Shown: positions 34,195-43,765, counted from the stretch's first letter. The stretch: 64,000 nucleotides of DNA from Adhaeribacter aerolatus (GCF_007991635.1 NZ_BJYS01000031.1:1-64000); one strand, 5' to 3'. A program made the numbers and translations. Notes: a model not told the origin generated them from the sequence alone.

Positions 34195-35454
34195 ATGAAG
34201 GTAAATAGGAATATCTGGTTGTGGATGCTAGCCCTGCTTAGTTTGGCCGCCTGTCAGCAGGAAGTAAAGCATTTAAAAGGGCGTGGCTATAAAGTTACCG
34301 GGGCGGTGGCTAACTGCGAAGGCTGCGAAGTAAAATTACAACTGTACGATTATAACCAATATAAATATGTTCAGCAAACGCCCATCCGGGTCGATTCGGT
34401 AAAGAATAATCATTTTACGATAAAAGGCCGTACCACCCGGGCCGGCTTTTACGAAGTACACATCAAAGATAAAGCAACCGGCCAGCCCATGGTAGCCATT
34501 ATTTATTTACCCGCCACCGCGGTGCACCTGACGGCGGATACGAAAGGACTGGTGCCCGGCGAATGGCAGCCGGTCCAGAGCGAGCTACACGCCGCCGGAC
34601 GACCGGGCTCTTTTGACAACATTAGCATTACTTCTAATTCGCCGGTACAGGCCGAAATAACCAAATATTTTTTATTGCAGGACAGCCTGGTAGTAGAATA
34701 TTTGAAAAAGGAAAAAAAGACTTATGCGGCTTACCGATCTACTTATGACTCCGGCAACCCCAAACTCATTAACGCCTGGGCCGATTCGGTGCGGGATTTG
34801 CCGAATAAACTACCACTGTACAAGGCCTATGCAGCTGATTTGTTTATCCGGCAGCACCCGCAATCGGAAGTGGCAATCCTGGCCATGCTGGAAAACTACC
34901 ACGAAAAAACAACCAATTACCGCTTTTACCGCTATTTTAATGCGCTGCCTTTAAGCCGCCAGCTAACTTTTTACGGACAAGCTTTAGCCCGGAAACTCAA
35001 TTTATCCAATAAACCGGCTCGGTCGAAGCAACACTGGGTGGGCAGCAGCATTACTTATTTAAAAGGTAAAACCCCGGCTAAAGCAGAACTGGACGTTAAG
35101 AAAATATTTAGTCAGAATAAATATACCTTACTTACTTTCTGGGCCTCCTGGAACGTTCCTTCCCGGGCGCAGATGCCCGAATACCAGAGACTTTACCAGC
35201 AACACCAAAAACAGGGCTTCGAGATAATTGCGGTTTCCTTCGACCAGGATTATAAAGCCTGGACCCAGGCCATTGCGGATGAAGCGCTCACTTTCCAGCA
35301 CGTGTCGGAGTTGAAAGGCGAGGATGCTTTTGAGTATCGAAGATTCCGGATCCGGGATATTCCTTTTAATATTTTATTCGATAACCGGGGCACCATGGTA
35401 GCCGTAGATTTAACGCCGCAGGAAGTTGCCCGGAAATTAAAACAAAACTTATAA
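34195..35454 (+). CDS. TlpA-like thioredoxin-fold lipoprotein lacking the CxxC cysteines
   Basis: A 419-residue lipoprotein (lipobox LSLAAC, Cys20). An N-terminal beta-sandwich at about 28-130 resembles the DUF4369-type domain common in Bacteroidota. A helical linker (about 150-280) leads to a TlpA/AhpC-type thioredoxin domain (about 285-419). The active-site phrase reads FWASWNVPSRAQMPEY: the two Cys of the normal WCxxC are Asn320 and Ser323. The cis-Pro (IRDIPFNILFD, Pro390) and the fold motifs are kept. This predicts no disulfide chemistry and a binding or scaffold role. Two other Cys (41, 44: CEGC) lie in the N-terminal domain. It is convergent with susD. Confidence 0.88.
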   Translation: MKVNRNIWLWMLALLSLAACQQEVKHLKGRGYKVTGAVANCEGCEVKLQLYDYNQYKYVQQTPIRVDSVKNNHFTIKGRTTRAGFYEVHIKDKATGQPMVAIIYLPATAVHLTADTKGLVPGEWQPVQSELHAAGRPGSFDNISITSNSPVQAEITKYFLLQDSLVVEYLKKEKKTYAAYRSTYDSGNPKLINAWADSVRDLPNKLPLYKAYAADLFIRQHPQSEVAILAMLENYHEKTTNYRFYRYFNALPLSRQLTFYGQALARKLNLSNKPARSKQHWVGSSITYLKGKTPAKAELDVKKIFSQNKYTLLTFWASWNVPSRAQMPEYQRLYQQHQKQGFEIIAVSFDQDYKAWTQAIADEALTFQHVSELKGEDAFEYRRFRIRDIPFNILFDNRGTMVAVDLTPQEVARKLKQNL

Positions 35455-35460
35455 ATAAAC

Positions 35461-35499
35461 AGGAAAGGAAACAGGGTGTTTATGCCTGCTCTCCTTTCC
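35461..35499. terminator. Weak hairpin between convergent genes
   Basis: GGAAAGGAAACAGG and CCTGCTCTCCTTTCC can pair with a few mismatches around a short loop. It lies between the TlpA-like gene and the end of susD, with no good T-run. Confidence 0.35.
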
Positions 35500-35516
35500 C
35501 CTCCTTGCTTAAACGT

Positions 35517-37019
35517 TTAATACCCCGGATTCTGTTCGTACAAACCTTCTTTCACATCCATTTCGGAAGTAGGTATTGGGTAAATAATATGGTTAGCCGT
35601 AATGGGTTTGCGTATCTGGTTCCGGATATCTTCCTGAGGTGCCCAGGCGTTCATCACCTCCAGCACCAAACCCGACCGTACCAAATCGTGCCAACGTAAA
35701 CCTTCGGCCGCAAACTCCCGCCGCCGCTCCTCCATTAGCTGCCGGAGGTCAACATTAGTGAGTGGGGTAGTTAAGCCAGCCCGGCTTCTTACCTGGTTTA
35801 CCAGATTATCTACTTCGGCCCGTGTACCGGCAGCACCCTGTAAAATGGCTTCGGCTTTCATCAGCAAAACATCGGCGTAACGTAACTCTATGTAATTAAT
35901 CGGCCAATCGAAACGGTCCTGGCCGCGCCCGGTTTCATTTAAATATTTCCGGAAAAAAGCGCGCGGCTCAAACACCCTGTTAACATAGGTATAATTTGGA
36001 TGAATGGTAAATGATTTGCGTACATCGCCGGCCGGATAAGAGTTAAGTAAATTATTAGAAACCGGAATAATTTCGAGGTTACCGGCAAACGGGATGCCCG
36101 CCGCCGAAAAATAAGTGGTGGGCGCCATGGTACCCGGAAAAGTGGCACCAATGCCCAGGCCACCACTCCGGTACTGCACATCAAATATTACCTCGGCGTT
36201 GTTCTCGTTGTCGTATGCAAAAATGCGGCTGTAAGGGCTTACCAGCGAATGCCGGTTACTGGCGATTATATCGTTGAGCAATGGTAAGGCCTTGCTATAT
36301 TCGCCGGAGGCCATGCCGGGGCCTTCGATGCCGTAATTAGGGCCGGAACGCGTTAAATATACGCGAGCCAGGATACCGCGGGCGGCATTTTTTGTGGCCC
36401 GCCCCCGGTTAACCACCGCGTAGGTTTCGTCGAGGTTCTGAATCGCAAATTCTAAATCCGAAATAACCAGGTTGTACACCTCGGCTACCGGGCTGCGGGG
36501 TACCAGCAAGACTTCTTCGGGGGTTAACGTGTGCTCAATCAACGGCACCTTGCCAAAGGTTCGGATCAGGTCGAAATAAAAGAAGGCTCTTAAGAAGCGG
36601 GCTTCGGCCTCTAAGCGATTCTCCAGGTTCTCGTCCGTAATAACATCCGGCCGCGCCACCAATTGGTCGAGCACGGTATTAGCCCGGAAAATGCCTTGGT
36701 AGTTAGAATCCCAGGCATCTTTTACAATAGGGTTGGTGGCCAGTGTGGCAGCAAAATTATTAATGGGTTCCCAATCCCGCACGCCGGCTTCCCCCACACC
36801 GTAAACATTATCAGACCGCACTTCCGATAAGTAAAAGGCCCGGTCAGGGTAGCCGCGTAAAGTACTGTAAACGCCGTTTACGGCTTGTTCAAAATCGGTA
36901 GCATTGCGGTAAAAAGAAGCCGTACTGGCATCTGAAATGGGTACCTGGTTCAGTTCATCTTCGCAGGCTCCTAAACCTAGCAGCAAAAAGCCGGATATTA
37001 TATAATATATCTTTTTCAT
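35517..37019 (-). CDS. SusD/RagB-family nutrient-binding lipoprotein
   Basis: A 500-residue surface lipoprotein (lipobox LLGLGAC, Cys19) partnering the SusC gene 12 bases upstream. SusD motifs: FYRNATDFEQAVNGVYSTLRG (about 41-61), LEARLRAFFYF-like EARFLRAFFYFDLIRTFGKVPLIEH (about 141-165), YADVLLMKAEAIL (about 380-392) and EERRREFAAEGLRWHDLVRSGLVLEVM (about 432-458). The 500-residue length is within range. It closes the second susCD operon, with the TlpA-like gene convergent to it. Confidence 0.95.
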   Translation of the reverse strand: MKKIYYIISGFLLLGLGACEDELNQVPISDASTASFYRNATDFEQAVNGVYSTLRGYPDRAFYLSEVRSDNVYGVGEAGVRDWEPINNFAATLATNPIVKDAWDSNYQGIFRANTVLDQLVARPDVITDENLENRLEAEARFLRAFFYFDLIRTFGKVPLIEHTLTPEEVLLVPRSPVAEVYNLVISDLEFAIQNLDETYAVVNRGRATKNAARGILARVYLTRSGPNYGIEGPGMASGEYSKALPLLNDIIASNRHSLVSPYSRIFAYDNENNAEVIFDVQYRSGGLGIGATFPGTMAPTTYFSAAGIPFAGNLEIIPVSNNLLNSYPAGDVRKSFTIHPNYTYVNRVFEPRAFFRKYLNETGRGQDRFDWPINYIELRYADVLLMKAEAILQGAAGTRAEVDNLVNQVRSRAGLTTPLTNVDLRQLMEERRREFAAEGLRWHDLVRSGLVLEVMNAWAPQEDIRNQIRKPITANHIIYPIPTSEMDVKEGLYEQNPGY

Positions 37020-37031
37020 GAGTCGTCAGCG

Positions 37032-40000
37032 TTAGAAGGTGAAATTAAGGCCCAGTACCAGTGATTTGGCCAGCGGGAAAGCGCCGTAATCTTCGCCGTT
37101 GGTATTCAGCGCTTCGGGGTTAAATCCACCCAGGTACCAGTCTTTGCCAAAGAAATTTTCGGCGGTAGCGTATACCCGCGCCCCCTGCACAAAGCTGCCT
37201 TTGAGTAAATCGCCCAGGTTATAACCCAGTGTAATATTCCGGACGCGGATGTAATCGGAGCGGTAAAGCCAGTCGGTATTTTTAATACGGCCAAAGGTAG
37301 AATACGCTTTGCCCCGCTTTCCTTCGCCGGGATCTTCCGGCGAACGCCAGCGATCGCGGTAGAAGCCCAATGCGTTATCAACAAAACCCTGCCCGGTACG
37401 GTCCACGGCCCGGCCAAACAGCGAATAAATGTGGCCGCCCCATTGGCCCTGCACCAGCACGTTTAAATCAAAACCTTTGTACCGGAAATTATTCGTAATG
37501 CCCCAGATATAATCCGGATTGGGATGCCCTACAATTACCCGGTCATCGGCGGTTATCCGGCCATCGCCGTTATTATCCAGGTATTTGGGATCGCCTACTG
37601 TTTGGGTACCGTATAAGGGCACTTTCTGGTCAATATCGGCCTGGGTTAAAATGCCTATTTGCCGGACTACCCAGATGCTGTACAACGGCTGGCCCACTTG
37701 TAAAATACTGTTCGGAATATCAAACTCCGAAGGTACCGGCATGGGCGCATTGTTGGGCCCCAGCTGTTTTATTTCGTTTACATTGTGGGTTAAATTAATA
37801 TTGGTATCCCAGCTAAAATCGCCGGTAAGGTTGCGGGTGCTCAGTTCCAGTTCCCAGCCTTTGTTCTGCACTTTGCCAATATTGGTAAGCGCCGTGGCAA
37901 AACCCGAAGCGGTGGGTACCGCCACATTTATCAGCAGGCTGCGGTTGGTTTTTACGTAATAATCGAACGAGGTAAAAATGCGGTTCTCCCACAAACCCAA
38001 ATCAAAGCCCAAGTCCACGGTTTCAGACTCTTCCCAACTCAAAAACGGATAAGCCGAATTGGCCGGCACCTGCCCGGTAGCCAGATTGTTGCCGAAAGTA
38101 TAATTGGCAAACGCCAAACGCGGAATATGGCCGTAATCGCTGCCCAAACCATTGTTACCCGCTATGCCCCAACTGGCCCGCAGTTTCAGGTCGTTAATGG
38201 GGGCCACTCCTTGCATGAAACCTTCCTGCGATACCCGCCAGCCCACCGAAGCCGATGGAAACACGCCCCATTTGGTTTCGTTGCCGAACCGGGAAGAACC
38301 ATCGCGCCGAATACTGGCCGAAGCTAAATACCGGTCGCGGAAATTATATTGCACCCGGCCAAAGTAAGATAAGAGTATGCTTTGGGTCTCGCGGGTAAAA
38401 TTATTGCCGGTGCCCGAAATATTAGCGGCGGCGTTTAAAGTGGTAACAATATCATTCTGGAAACCACCCGCACTGCGCAGCTGCACATTATTAAACCGGC
38501 TGAAATTATAGGAAAACCCAGCCAGAACCGAAAAATTATGGGCGTCGGCTAGTGTGCGGTTATAATTCAGGGTATTTTCGTTCACAAACGTTTGCTTCCG
38601 GTACCCGTTATAACCGCCGGCCGCCTGCCGGTTGGTAGGGGTAGTGCCACTTACAAAAGCCGGGGTATACGTTTTAATATTTGTATCAATATTATCGAGG
38701 TTTAAAGAGGTTCTAACCGCCAGGCCTTCCAGCACGGTGTACTCGGCAAACAAAGTACCCAGGGTCCGGAATATTTCGGTATTACCAATCGAGTTTTCTA
38801 CTACCCGGATGGGACTGTTGCGGGTACCACCCCAGCGGTAAGACGTATTCGGTCCCACGTTTACATCCAGGTCCACGTTTTCTTCCGAAACGGGTGTTAA
38901 AGAAACGGCAATATGCATCTGCTGGTCTTTGCCTTCTACGCCCGGGTCTTTGGCTACCGAAAACGATGGCGCAATATTTAAACCGAATTTTAATTTATCG
39001 TTGGCTTTTACTTCTACGTTGGCCCGGCCGGTATACCGCCGGTAACCTACACCAATGGCAATCCCTTCCTGGTCCAGGTAATCGCCGGATACATAATAAT
39101 TTACGTTTTCGGTACCGCCGTTGGCAGTGAGCTGGTAGCTTTGCACGTAACCCCGCCGGAACATTTCGTCCTGCCAGTCGATGTACGCCAGGCCGGGGTG
39201 CCCGGGTTGCAGCCACCGGTCATCAATCATCCAGTTGGGGTTTACGCCTCCGGGTGGTAGGTCGCCTCTTTGCACAAGAATTTGCCGGCGTTGTTCGGTG
39301 GTCTGGGTGGCCGACCGGTTCGGACCCGACGCTACCCAGGCGGCGTTTATCATTTCCACAGCCCGGTCTACCCATTCTTCGGGGCTGAGCATATCCAGCT
39401 TTTTGGCCGTTTGGTTAACGCCGGCATAAGTATTAAAATTAATTTTTGGTTTGCCGGTTTTACCCCGTTTGGTGGTAATAATAACCACCCCGTTAGAAGC
39501 CCGCGAACCGTAAATAGCCCCGGCTGAAGCATCTTTCAACACCTGGATAGACTCAATATCGTTCGGGTTAATATTATCGAGTGGGTTACCCGTAGTAAAA
39601 CCACCACCAGCATTTTGGGCCGAAACTTCCAGCGGAAAGCCGTCTATCACGTACAGCGGCTCGTTGTTGGCCCCGATAGAGCCCGTCCCCCGCACCTGAA
39701 TACTGAAGCCCCGGCCAGGCACGCCGCTGGTTTGCCGCACCCGCACCCCGCTCATTTGCCCCACCAAAGCCTGGTCCACGCGGGCAATGGGCCGTTCGGT
39801 TAGTTTCTCGGCGCTCATGGTAGCCACGGCATTGGTTATTTCGGCCTTTTTCTGAGTACCGTAGCCAATTACCACCACCTCTTCCAACGATTTGGCATCA
39901 TCGGAGAGGGTTATGTTAATAGTACCAGGACCCGAAAACGTTTTTTCCTGCGAAGAAAAGCCGATAAACGAAAATATTAAGGTGCCGGCCGCTTCGGGTA

Positions 40001-40244
40001 CCGAAATAGAATAAGTACCGTCGGCCGTGGTAGTAGCACCAGTGGTTGTTCCTTTGAGCAGCACCGTTACGCCTGGCAAAGCATCGCCGTTGGCGGAAGT
40101 TACTTTACCGGTTATTTGCCATTCTATGGGTTTAATAATAACCGGTCCGGATTCTGCGGCCACCGCGCGTGGCGCTATTACTTCCGCCAACGGCAGAAAT
40201 AAAAGGCAGCCTTTCAGCCACCATAAGGAAGTAAAACTTTTCAT
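37032..40244 (-). CDS. SusC/RagA-family TonB-linked outer-membrane transporter
   Basis: The ATG at 40244 (MKSFTSLWWLKG) is preferred over an upstream TTG at 40250, giving 1070 residues. Signal peptide about 1-30; CarboxypepD-regulatory-like domain (ITGKVTSANGDALPGVTVLLKG) about 44-120; TonB-box region EEVVVIGYGTQKKAEITNAV about 124-143; plug with LYVIDGFPL and IQVLKDASAGAIYGSRASNGVI (about 230-251); a barrel to the end (LVLGLNFTF). It is operonic with susD 12 bases downstream. Specificity is unknown. Position between the rhamnosidase block and the lut/pectin genes suggests pectic oligosaccharides. Confidence 0.95.
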   Translation of the reverse strand: MKSFTSLWWLKGCLLFLPLAEVIAPRAVAAESGPVIIKPIEWQITGKVTSANGDALPGVTVLLKGTTTGATTTADGTYSISVPEAAGTLIFSFIGFSSQEKTFSGPGTINITLSDDAKSLEEVVVIGYGTQKKAEITNAVATMSAEKLTERPIARVDQALVGQMSGVRVRQTSGVPGRGFSIQVRGTGSIGANNEPLYVIDGFPLEVSAQNAGGGFTTGNPLDNINPNDIESIQVLKDASAGAIYGSRASNGVVIITTKRGKTGKPKINFNTYAGVNQTAKKLDMLSPEEWVDRAVEMINAAWVASGPNRSATQTTEQRRQILVQRGDLPPGGVNPNWMIDDRWLQPGHPGLAYIDWQDEMFRRGYVQSYQLTANGGTENVNYYVSGDYLDQEGIAIGVGYRRYTGRANVEVKANDKLKFGLNIAPSFSVAKDPGVEGKDQQMHIAVSLTPVSEENVDLDVNVGPNTSYRWGGTRNSPIRVVENSIGNTEIFRTLGTLFAEYTVLEGLAVRTSLNLDNIDTNIKTYTPAFVSGTTPTNRQAAGGYNGYRKQTFVNENTLNYNRTLADAHNFSVLAGFSYNFSRFNNVQLRSAGGFQNDIVTTLNAAANISGTGNNFTRETQSILLSYFGRVQYNFRDRYLASASIRRDGSSRFGNETKWGVFPSASVGWRVSQEGFMQGVAPINDLKLRASWGIAGNNGLGSDYGHIPRLAFANYTFGNNLATGQVPANSAYPFLSWEESETVDLGFDLGLWENRIFTSFDYYVKTNRSLLINVAVPTASGFATALTNIGKVQNKGWELELSTRNLTGDFSWDTNINLTHNVNEIKQLGPNNAPMPVPSEFDIPNSILQVGQPLYSIWVVRQIGILTQADIDQKVPLYGTQTVGDPKYLDNNGDGRITADDRVIVGHPNPDYIWGITNNFRYKGFDLNVLVQGQWGGHIYSLFGRAVDRTGQGFVDNALGFYRDRWRSPEDPGEGKRGKAYSTFGRIKNTDWLYRSDYIRVRNITLGYNLGDLLKGSFVQGARVYATAENFFGKDWYLGGFNPEALNTNGEDYGAFPLAKSLVLGLNFTF

Positions 40245-40250
40245 AAGCAA

Positions 40251-40670
40251 AGGCAGATTTATTTAAAAAGCAATGAAGTAGATATGGCAGTGCGCAGCGC
40301 ACATTTACGTGCGGAATATTTCGGATGGTGAAGGACTCCTGGTAATTTCGGTTGGAAGCGCCGATTTCTTTAAATTCATTCATAGCGAAGAAATTTAAAC
40401 ACCTTTTGTAAGTCGCAGGGCAGCAATTGGCTTGCAAATATTTACTACGAGTATTATCAGCTATTGGCTTTCAGAATATTATTATTTTAAATGCCGATTA
40501 GCTTAAAGATAGGCGCAGAAATATTTTCCATTTTCAGACAGTTATTACTCAATTGGTTAATCAACCATGAAAGGGCGCTATCTGCAAGCAGAAGGTGCAG
40601 CCCATCGGAACAAGCAAGCGTCCATTTATAAACCACGGAGACCGGGATATTTAGGGTGAGGTAGGTATTT
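40251..40670. other. Intergenic region upstream of susC
   Basis: Holds the susC promoter region. GTGCGCAGCGCAC at about 40290-40303 is a short perfect palindrome near the gene start and could be a regulator site. No TAnnTTTG match was found on the minus strand. Confidence 0.3.
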
Positions 40671-40763
40671 CGTCCTTTCAGGACTTTGTATTATCTTAAT
40701 TTGTTAACCAGGGCTGCACCCTGGGCTATTTTATTGCGCCCTTTCAGGGCTTTGTATTATCTT
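40671..40763. repeat. Bacteroidota REP-like repeat pair
   Basis: Two near-identical 27-base units (40671-40697 and 40737-40763; core CCTTTCAGG.CTTTGTATTAT) face the same way. Between them is a hairpin AGGGCTGCACCCT (about 40709-40725). This matches the 'CCCTGGGCTATT ... GCCCTTTCAGGGC' palindromic sequence I recall from many Bacteroidota genomes. No transposase gene is nearby. Confidence 0.65.
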
Positions 40764-40940
40764 GATCTTTCCTGCTTTCCTGGGTTTTATCTTCCTGTAC
40801 TAATGGCTGGGATGAAGAGAATGGTAGAAACTAAGTAAAGAAACGTTAGCTGTGATATTCTAAAGGAAATAGCCGATACAGAACAGTAATAAATTAAATG
40901 ATGGACGGATGTAAAGTATTAAAACTACCCAGATAAAATT

Positions 40941-40971
40941 AAAAAGCCCCGCCGTTGTAAAACGGCGGGGC
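40941..40971 (-). terminator. Terminator of the GntR-type regulator gene
   Basis: A perfect 11-bp GC-rich stem (GCCCCGCCGTT / AACGGCGGGGC) with a 4-nt loop. On the minus strand it is followed by TTTTTAATTTT and lies 44 bases past the stop at 41015. Confidence 0.85.
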
Positions 40972-41014
40972 AGGTGACTTTAAAATAAATATTCTCCCGC
41001 TAATTCAATAAAAA

Positions 41015-42031
41015 TTAAAGAGAGTTGCGGCGGATAAGGGTAAATGGGTTGCGGATCTTTCCTTTTCTTTTATTCATAATCATGTAAGCGGCGGTTTCAC
41101 CCATTTTTTCGTGATCGGTCGAAATAACGGTAATGCCGTTGGCCAATATTTCTTTCAGCGGGGTATCGTTGTACGATATAATGCCCAGGTCTTGGCCTAG
41201 TTCCAGGTTATTAACCCGGGCAAATTTTATCAGATCTACCAAATCCGATTCTTCCAGCACAATAAAAGCCGACCTTTCGGTGATGGCTTCCTCGTCTATG
41301 CCATCTACTACGCTGCATTCAAAAGAAGTCTCCTGGCAAAAGCGCTGAAAACCTTTTACAATCTCAATGGGGTAATGAATATCCTTGGGATAAACCAGAA
41401 TCAATTTTTCGTATTTATATAGCAAATCAATGCCCGAATGCAGTGCATTATTGATATCCTGTTCAAAATCCTGGTAAATGGCAGCGCAATCGCCGGCGTA
41501 CCGTTCCAGATTTTTATCGAGCAGGATTAGTTTATTAGAAGGTATTTTGCCGATGGTTTGCATAATAGTATCGGCGTGCTCGTAGAAATGAGGCATAATA
41601 ACGTAATAGTTATATTTGCCTAAATTCTCCTGAATCAGGGTTTCACAAACCTTACCATCGTTGTGGTGCACATGCAAATCTACAATGGCATCCTCGCCCA
41701 AAGTGCGCAGCAGCGCGTAATACATGTTTTTCTTGTAAGTGCTTAATTTATTAAATATTAAAAGCACCCGAATTTTGTTTACCGAAAACTTTTGGCAAAT
41801 GTAATTTCCTTTGCCCCTTACAGAATTGATAATTCCGCGTTCGCGCAGTTCTTTATAAGCCTTCTCCACCGTATCGCGCGATAAATAATACATCTCGCTG
41901 GTTTCGTTGATAGAAGGAATGCGTTGCCCATGCTTTAGTATACCTTCATCAATATCGGCAATAATAGCGTTCACTACCTGCAGATATTTAGGAATAGTAG
42001 AAGACTCATCAATACGGTCCAGAAGCTCCAT
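41015..42031 (-). CDS. GntR-family transcription regulator with sugar-binding-like domain
   Basis: A 338-residue cytoplasmic regulator. Residues 9-75 form a GntR winged helix (RIPSINETSEMYYLSRDTVEKAYKELRERG, then GKGNYI). The rest resembles the LacI/periplasmic-binding-protein ligand domain (YYVIMPHF, IISYNDTPLKEIL, GITVISTDHEKMG) and not FadR- or aminotransferase-type domains. This subtype controls sugar operons in Bacteroidota. It sits upstream of susC on the same strand but behind its own terminator, so it is a separate transcript. Rhamnose or a pectin sugar is a reasonable effector guess. Confidence 0.88.
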   Translation of the reverse strand: MELLDRIDESSTIPKYLQVVNAIIADIDEGILKHGQRIPSINETSEMYYLSRDTVEKAYKELRERGIINSVRGKGNYICQKFSVNKIRVLLIFNKLSTYKKNMYYALLRTLGEDAIVDLHVHHNDGKVCETLIQENLGKYNYYVIMPHFYEHADTIMQTIGKIPSNKLILLDKNLERYAGDCAAIYQDFEQDINNALHSGIDLLYKYEKLILVYPKDIHYPIEIVKGFQRFCQETSFECSVVDGIDEEAITERSAFIVLEESDLVDLIKFARVNNLELGQDLGIISYNDTPLKEILANGITVISTDHEKMGETAAYMIMNKRKGKIRNPFTLIRRNSL

Positions 42032-42531
42032 AAAACAACATTAGCTATTAATTTAGCATTGCTTATTACTTTCTAATATAATAAACTTTTTCAAAAAATA
42101 TTAATACAGGGCCTATAAAAATGATATTTTACGGTAAATAAAGACTTTATTAGGGACCATTATTTTACAATATTTATAATATTTCAAAATATTAAACTTG
42201 CCTGTTTTAATAAAACCCGTACAGCTTTAAATATTTTCTAAGAGATGTTATCTATTATTAAATCAAGAACTATTCAGATTAAAATAAGGTAAGAACAGGT
42301 CATACAGAGCCGAAAGTTTAACTACTGCCGTCTTCGAAAGCTTTTTGCAGCATCTAAAATATTACCCAGGTTAAACCGGTAAAACTAAAATATGGACTAC
42401 GCCAGAAGTTATCGGAGACCCGTCTGAGTAAAACAAATAATCTCACTCCGCTAAGGCGGGAACGAAATTACTTTTTCCGCAATCGTTACTATTAATAAAG
42501 GCGACCTTCTCTATATTCTTTTTCCGGTGGT
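42032..42531. other. AT-rich intergenic region between two regulators
   Basis: Contains clustered AT palindromes near 42169-42193 (AATATTTATAATATT, AATATTTCAAAATATT) that could serve as GntR-type operators. No gene is seen and no terminator hairpin for the AraC-type gene was recognised. Confidence 0.35.
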
Positions 42532-43392
42532 TTAGCGGTACATGCGGGCATAGCCTTGGGGTGTCAGGCCGGTAATATTTTTAAAATAGCGGTTGAAATT
42601 AGAGAAATTACCAAAGCCGCTTTCGAGGCAAATCTGGCCAATACTTAACCGGTCTTCCATTAATAACTTACAGGCGTGGCCAATCCGGATTTCGAGCAGA
42701 AACTGGGAATAGGTTTTGCGGGTGTGGGTTTTAAAATAACGGCAAAAAGCATTCGGGCTCAGGTGCACGGTAGCGGCCACTTCTTCGAGTTTAATTTTCT
42801 GGGCAAAGTTGGCCAGCGTAAAGGCATGAATTTTGGCAATGCGGCGGGTATCCTGGTCGTTTAGCGGAATATTAAAACCGTCGCTGGAAAGGAAATTTAT
42901 ATCGGTGGAGGTGGCAATTTGTTGTAATATTTGTAATAGGGCCATAATCCGGTTTACCCCTTTGGTGCCTGCTAATTCCTGCATCAGATTAGCTACTCCT
43001 TGCCGCGTTTCGCCTCTAATGTGAATGCCCCGCCGCGCTTTGCCGAGTAACTCTTTTATAATACTAAGTTCCGGTAAATCCAGGAAGGTTTCGCCCCAAA
43101 AATTGGCATTAAACTGCACCACCATGGCCTGGCACTCCGTGGATGCATTAGCCGCCGTCTGGTTTTCGCCACGCCAGAAATGGGGTAAATTAGAACCCAG
43201 TAAGATTAAATCGCCGGCCTGAAAGTTTTGGATACTATCGCCTACAAACCGGATACCGCTGCCCTCCTGTACGTAAGTTAGTTCCAGTTCTTCGTGGTAG
43301 TGCCATTGGTTATAAAACAACGGGTTTACCTGCTGCCGTACCGCAAACGACTGCTCCGGCGCCACTTCCACTTTGAGTAAAAACGGTTTCAT
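42532..43392 (-). CDS. AraC-family transcription regulator with cupin domain
   Basis: A 286-residue cytoplasmic activator. The N-terminal cupin (about 20-110: YNQWHYHEELELTYVQEGSGIRFVGDSIQNFQAGDLILLGSNLPHFW) has a HxH..E-like set that binds an effector. The C-terminal double helix-turn-helix (about 190-286: KLEEVAATVHLSPNAFCRYFKTHTRKTYSQFL and IGQICLESGFGNFSNFNRYFKNITGLTPQGY) is complete. Rhamnose and arabinose regulators in Bacteroidota often have this form. It is divergent from lutABC with 373 bases between the start codons and may control that operon. Confidence 0.9.
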   Translation of the reverse strand: MKPFLLKVEVAPEQSFAVRQQVNPLFYNQWHYHEELELTYVQEGSGIRFVGDSIQNFQAGDLILLGSNLPHFWRGENQTAANASTECQAMVVQFNANFWGETFLDLPELSIIKELLGKARRGIHIRGETRQGVANLMQELAGTKGVNRIMALLQILQQIATSTDINFLSSDGFNIPLNDQDTRRIAKIHAFTLANFAQKIKLEEVAATVHLSPNAFCRYFKTHTRKTYSQFLLEIRIGHACKLLMEDRLSIGQICLESGFGNFSNFNRYFKNITGLTPQGYARMYR

Positions 43393-43765
43393 TACCTAAA
43401 TTCTACCTTAACTATTCAACAAGTTATTTAATTTAAGTTAAAATAATATCAAACCTGGCAAATATTTAACATTTTACCTAAGTAGTAATTCTGTTTATTT
43501 GTAAAACTGGGGTTTTAGATGCATACGCAGGTTAAATAAAAATTAATAATTTAAATACGGCTTAAGAAATCCATTCTGGTTATTCAGCAGGAAACTTGTT
43601 AGCAGTTCACCAACAAGTTTCCTGCTGAATGACAGAGGTCGGCTTTGGATACCGAATTAATTAATTTTATGTTGCTGCTAAAAATCCAGCTTTTATGTAT
43701 TATCGCCGGGTGACAGATTGTTTTAAACGGCTTATTTTTCCACCACTGTATCAATTAAAAATTCT
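43393..43765. other. Divergent intergenic region, araC-type / lutABC
   Basis: Carries the promoters of both directions plus the best copy of a dispersed palindrome (43582-43634). No TAnnTTTG element was found close to lutA. Confidence 0.35.
43582..43634. repeat. Dispersed intergenic palindrome, best copy
   Basis: A perfect 19-bp inverted repeat: arms ATTCAGCAGGAAACTTGTT and its complement (43612-43630), with an 11-base spacer, followed by GACA. Related copies occur near 205, 20371 and 29502. It may fold as a REP-like RNA or DNA hairpin. Confidence 0.75.

Noticed and set aside
40671-40763. CRISPR array
   Set aside because: Only two direct units, with a palindromic hairpin between and no cas genes; matches a REP-like repeat.
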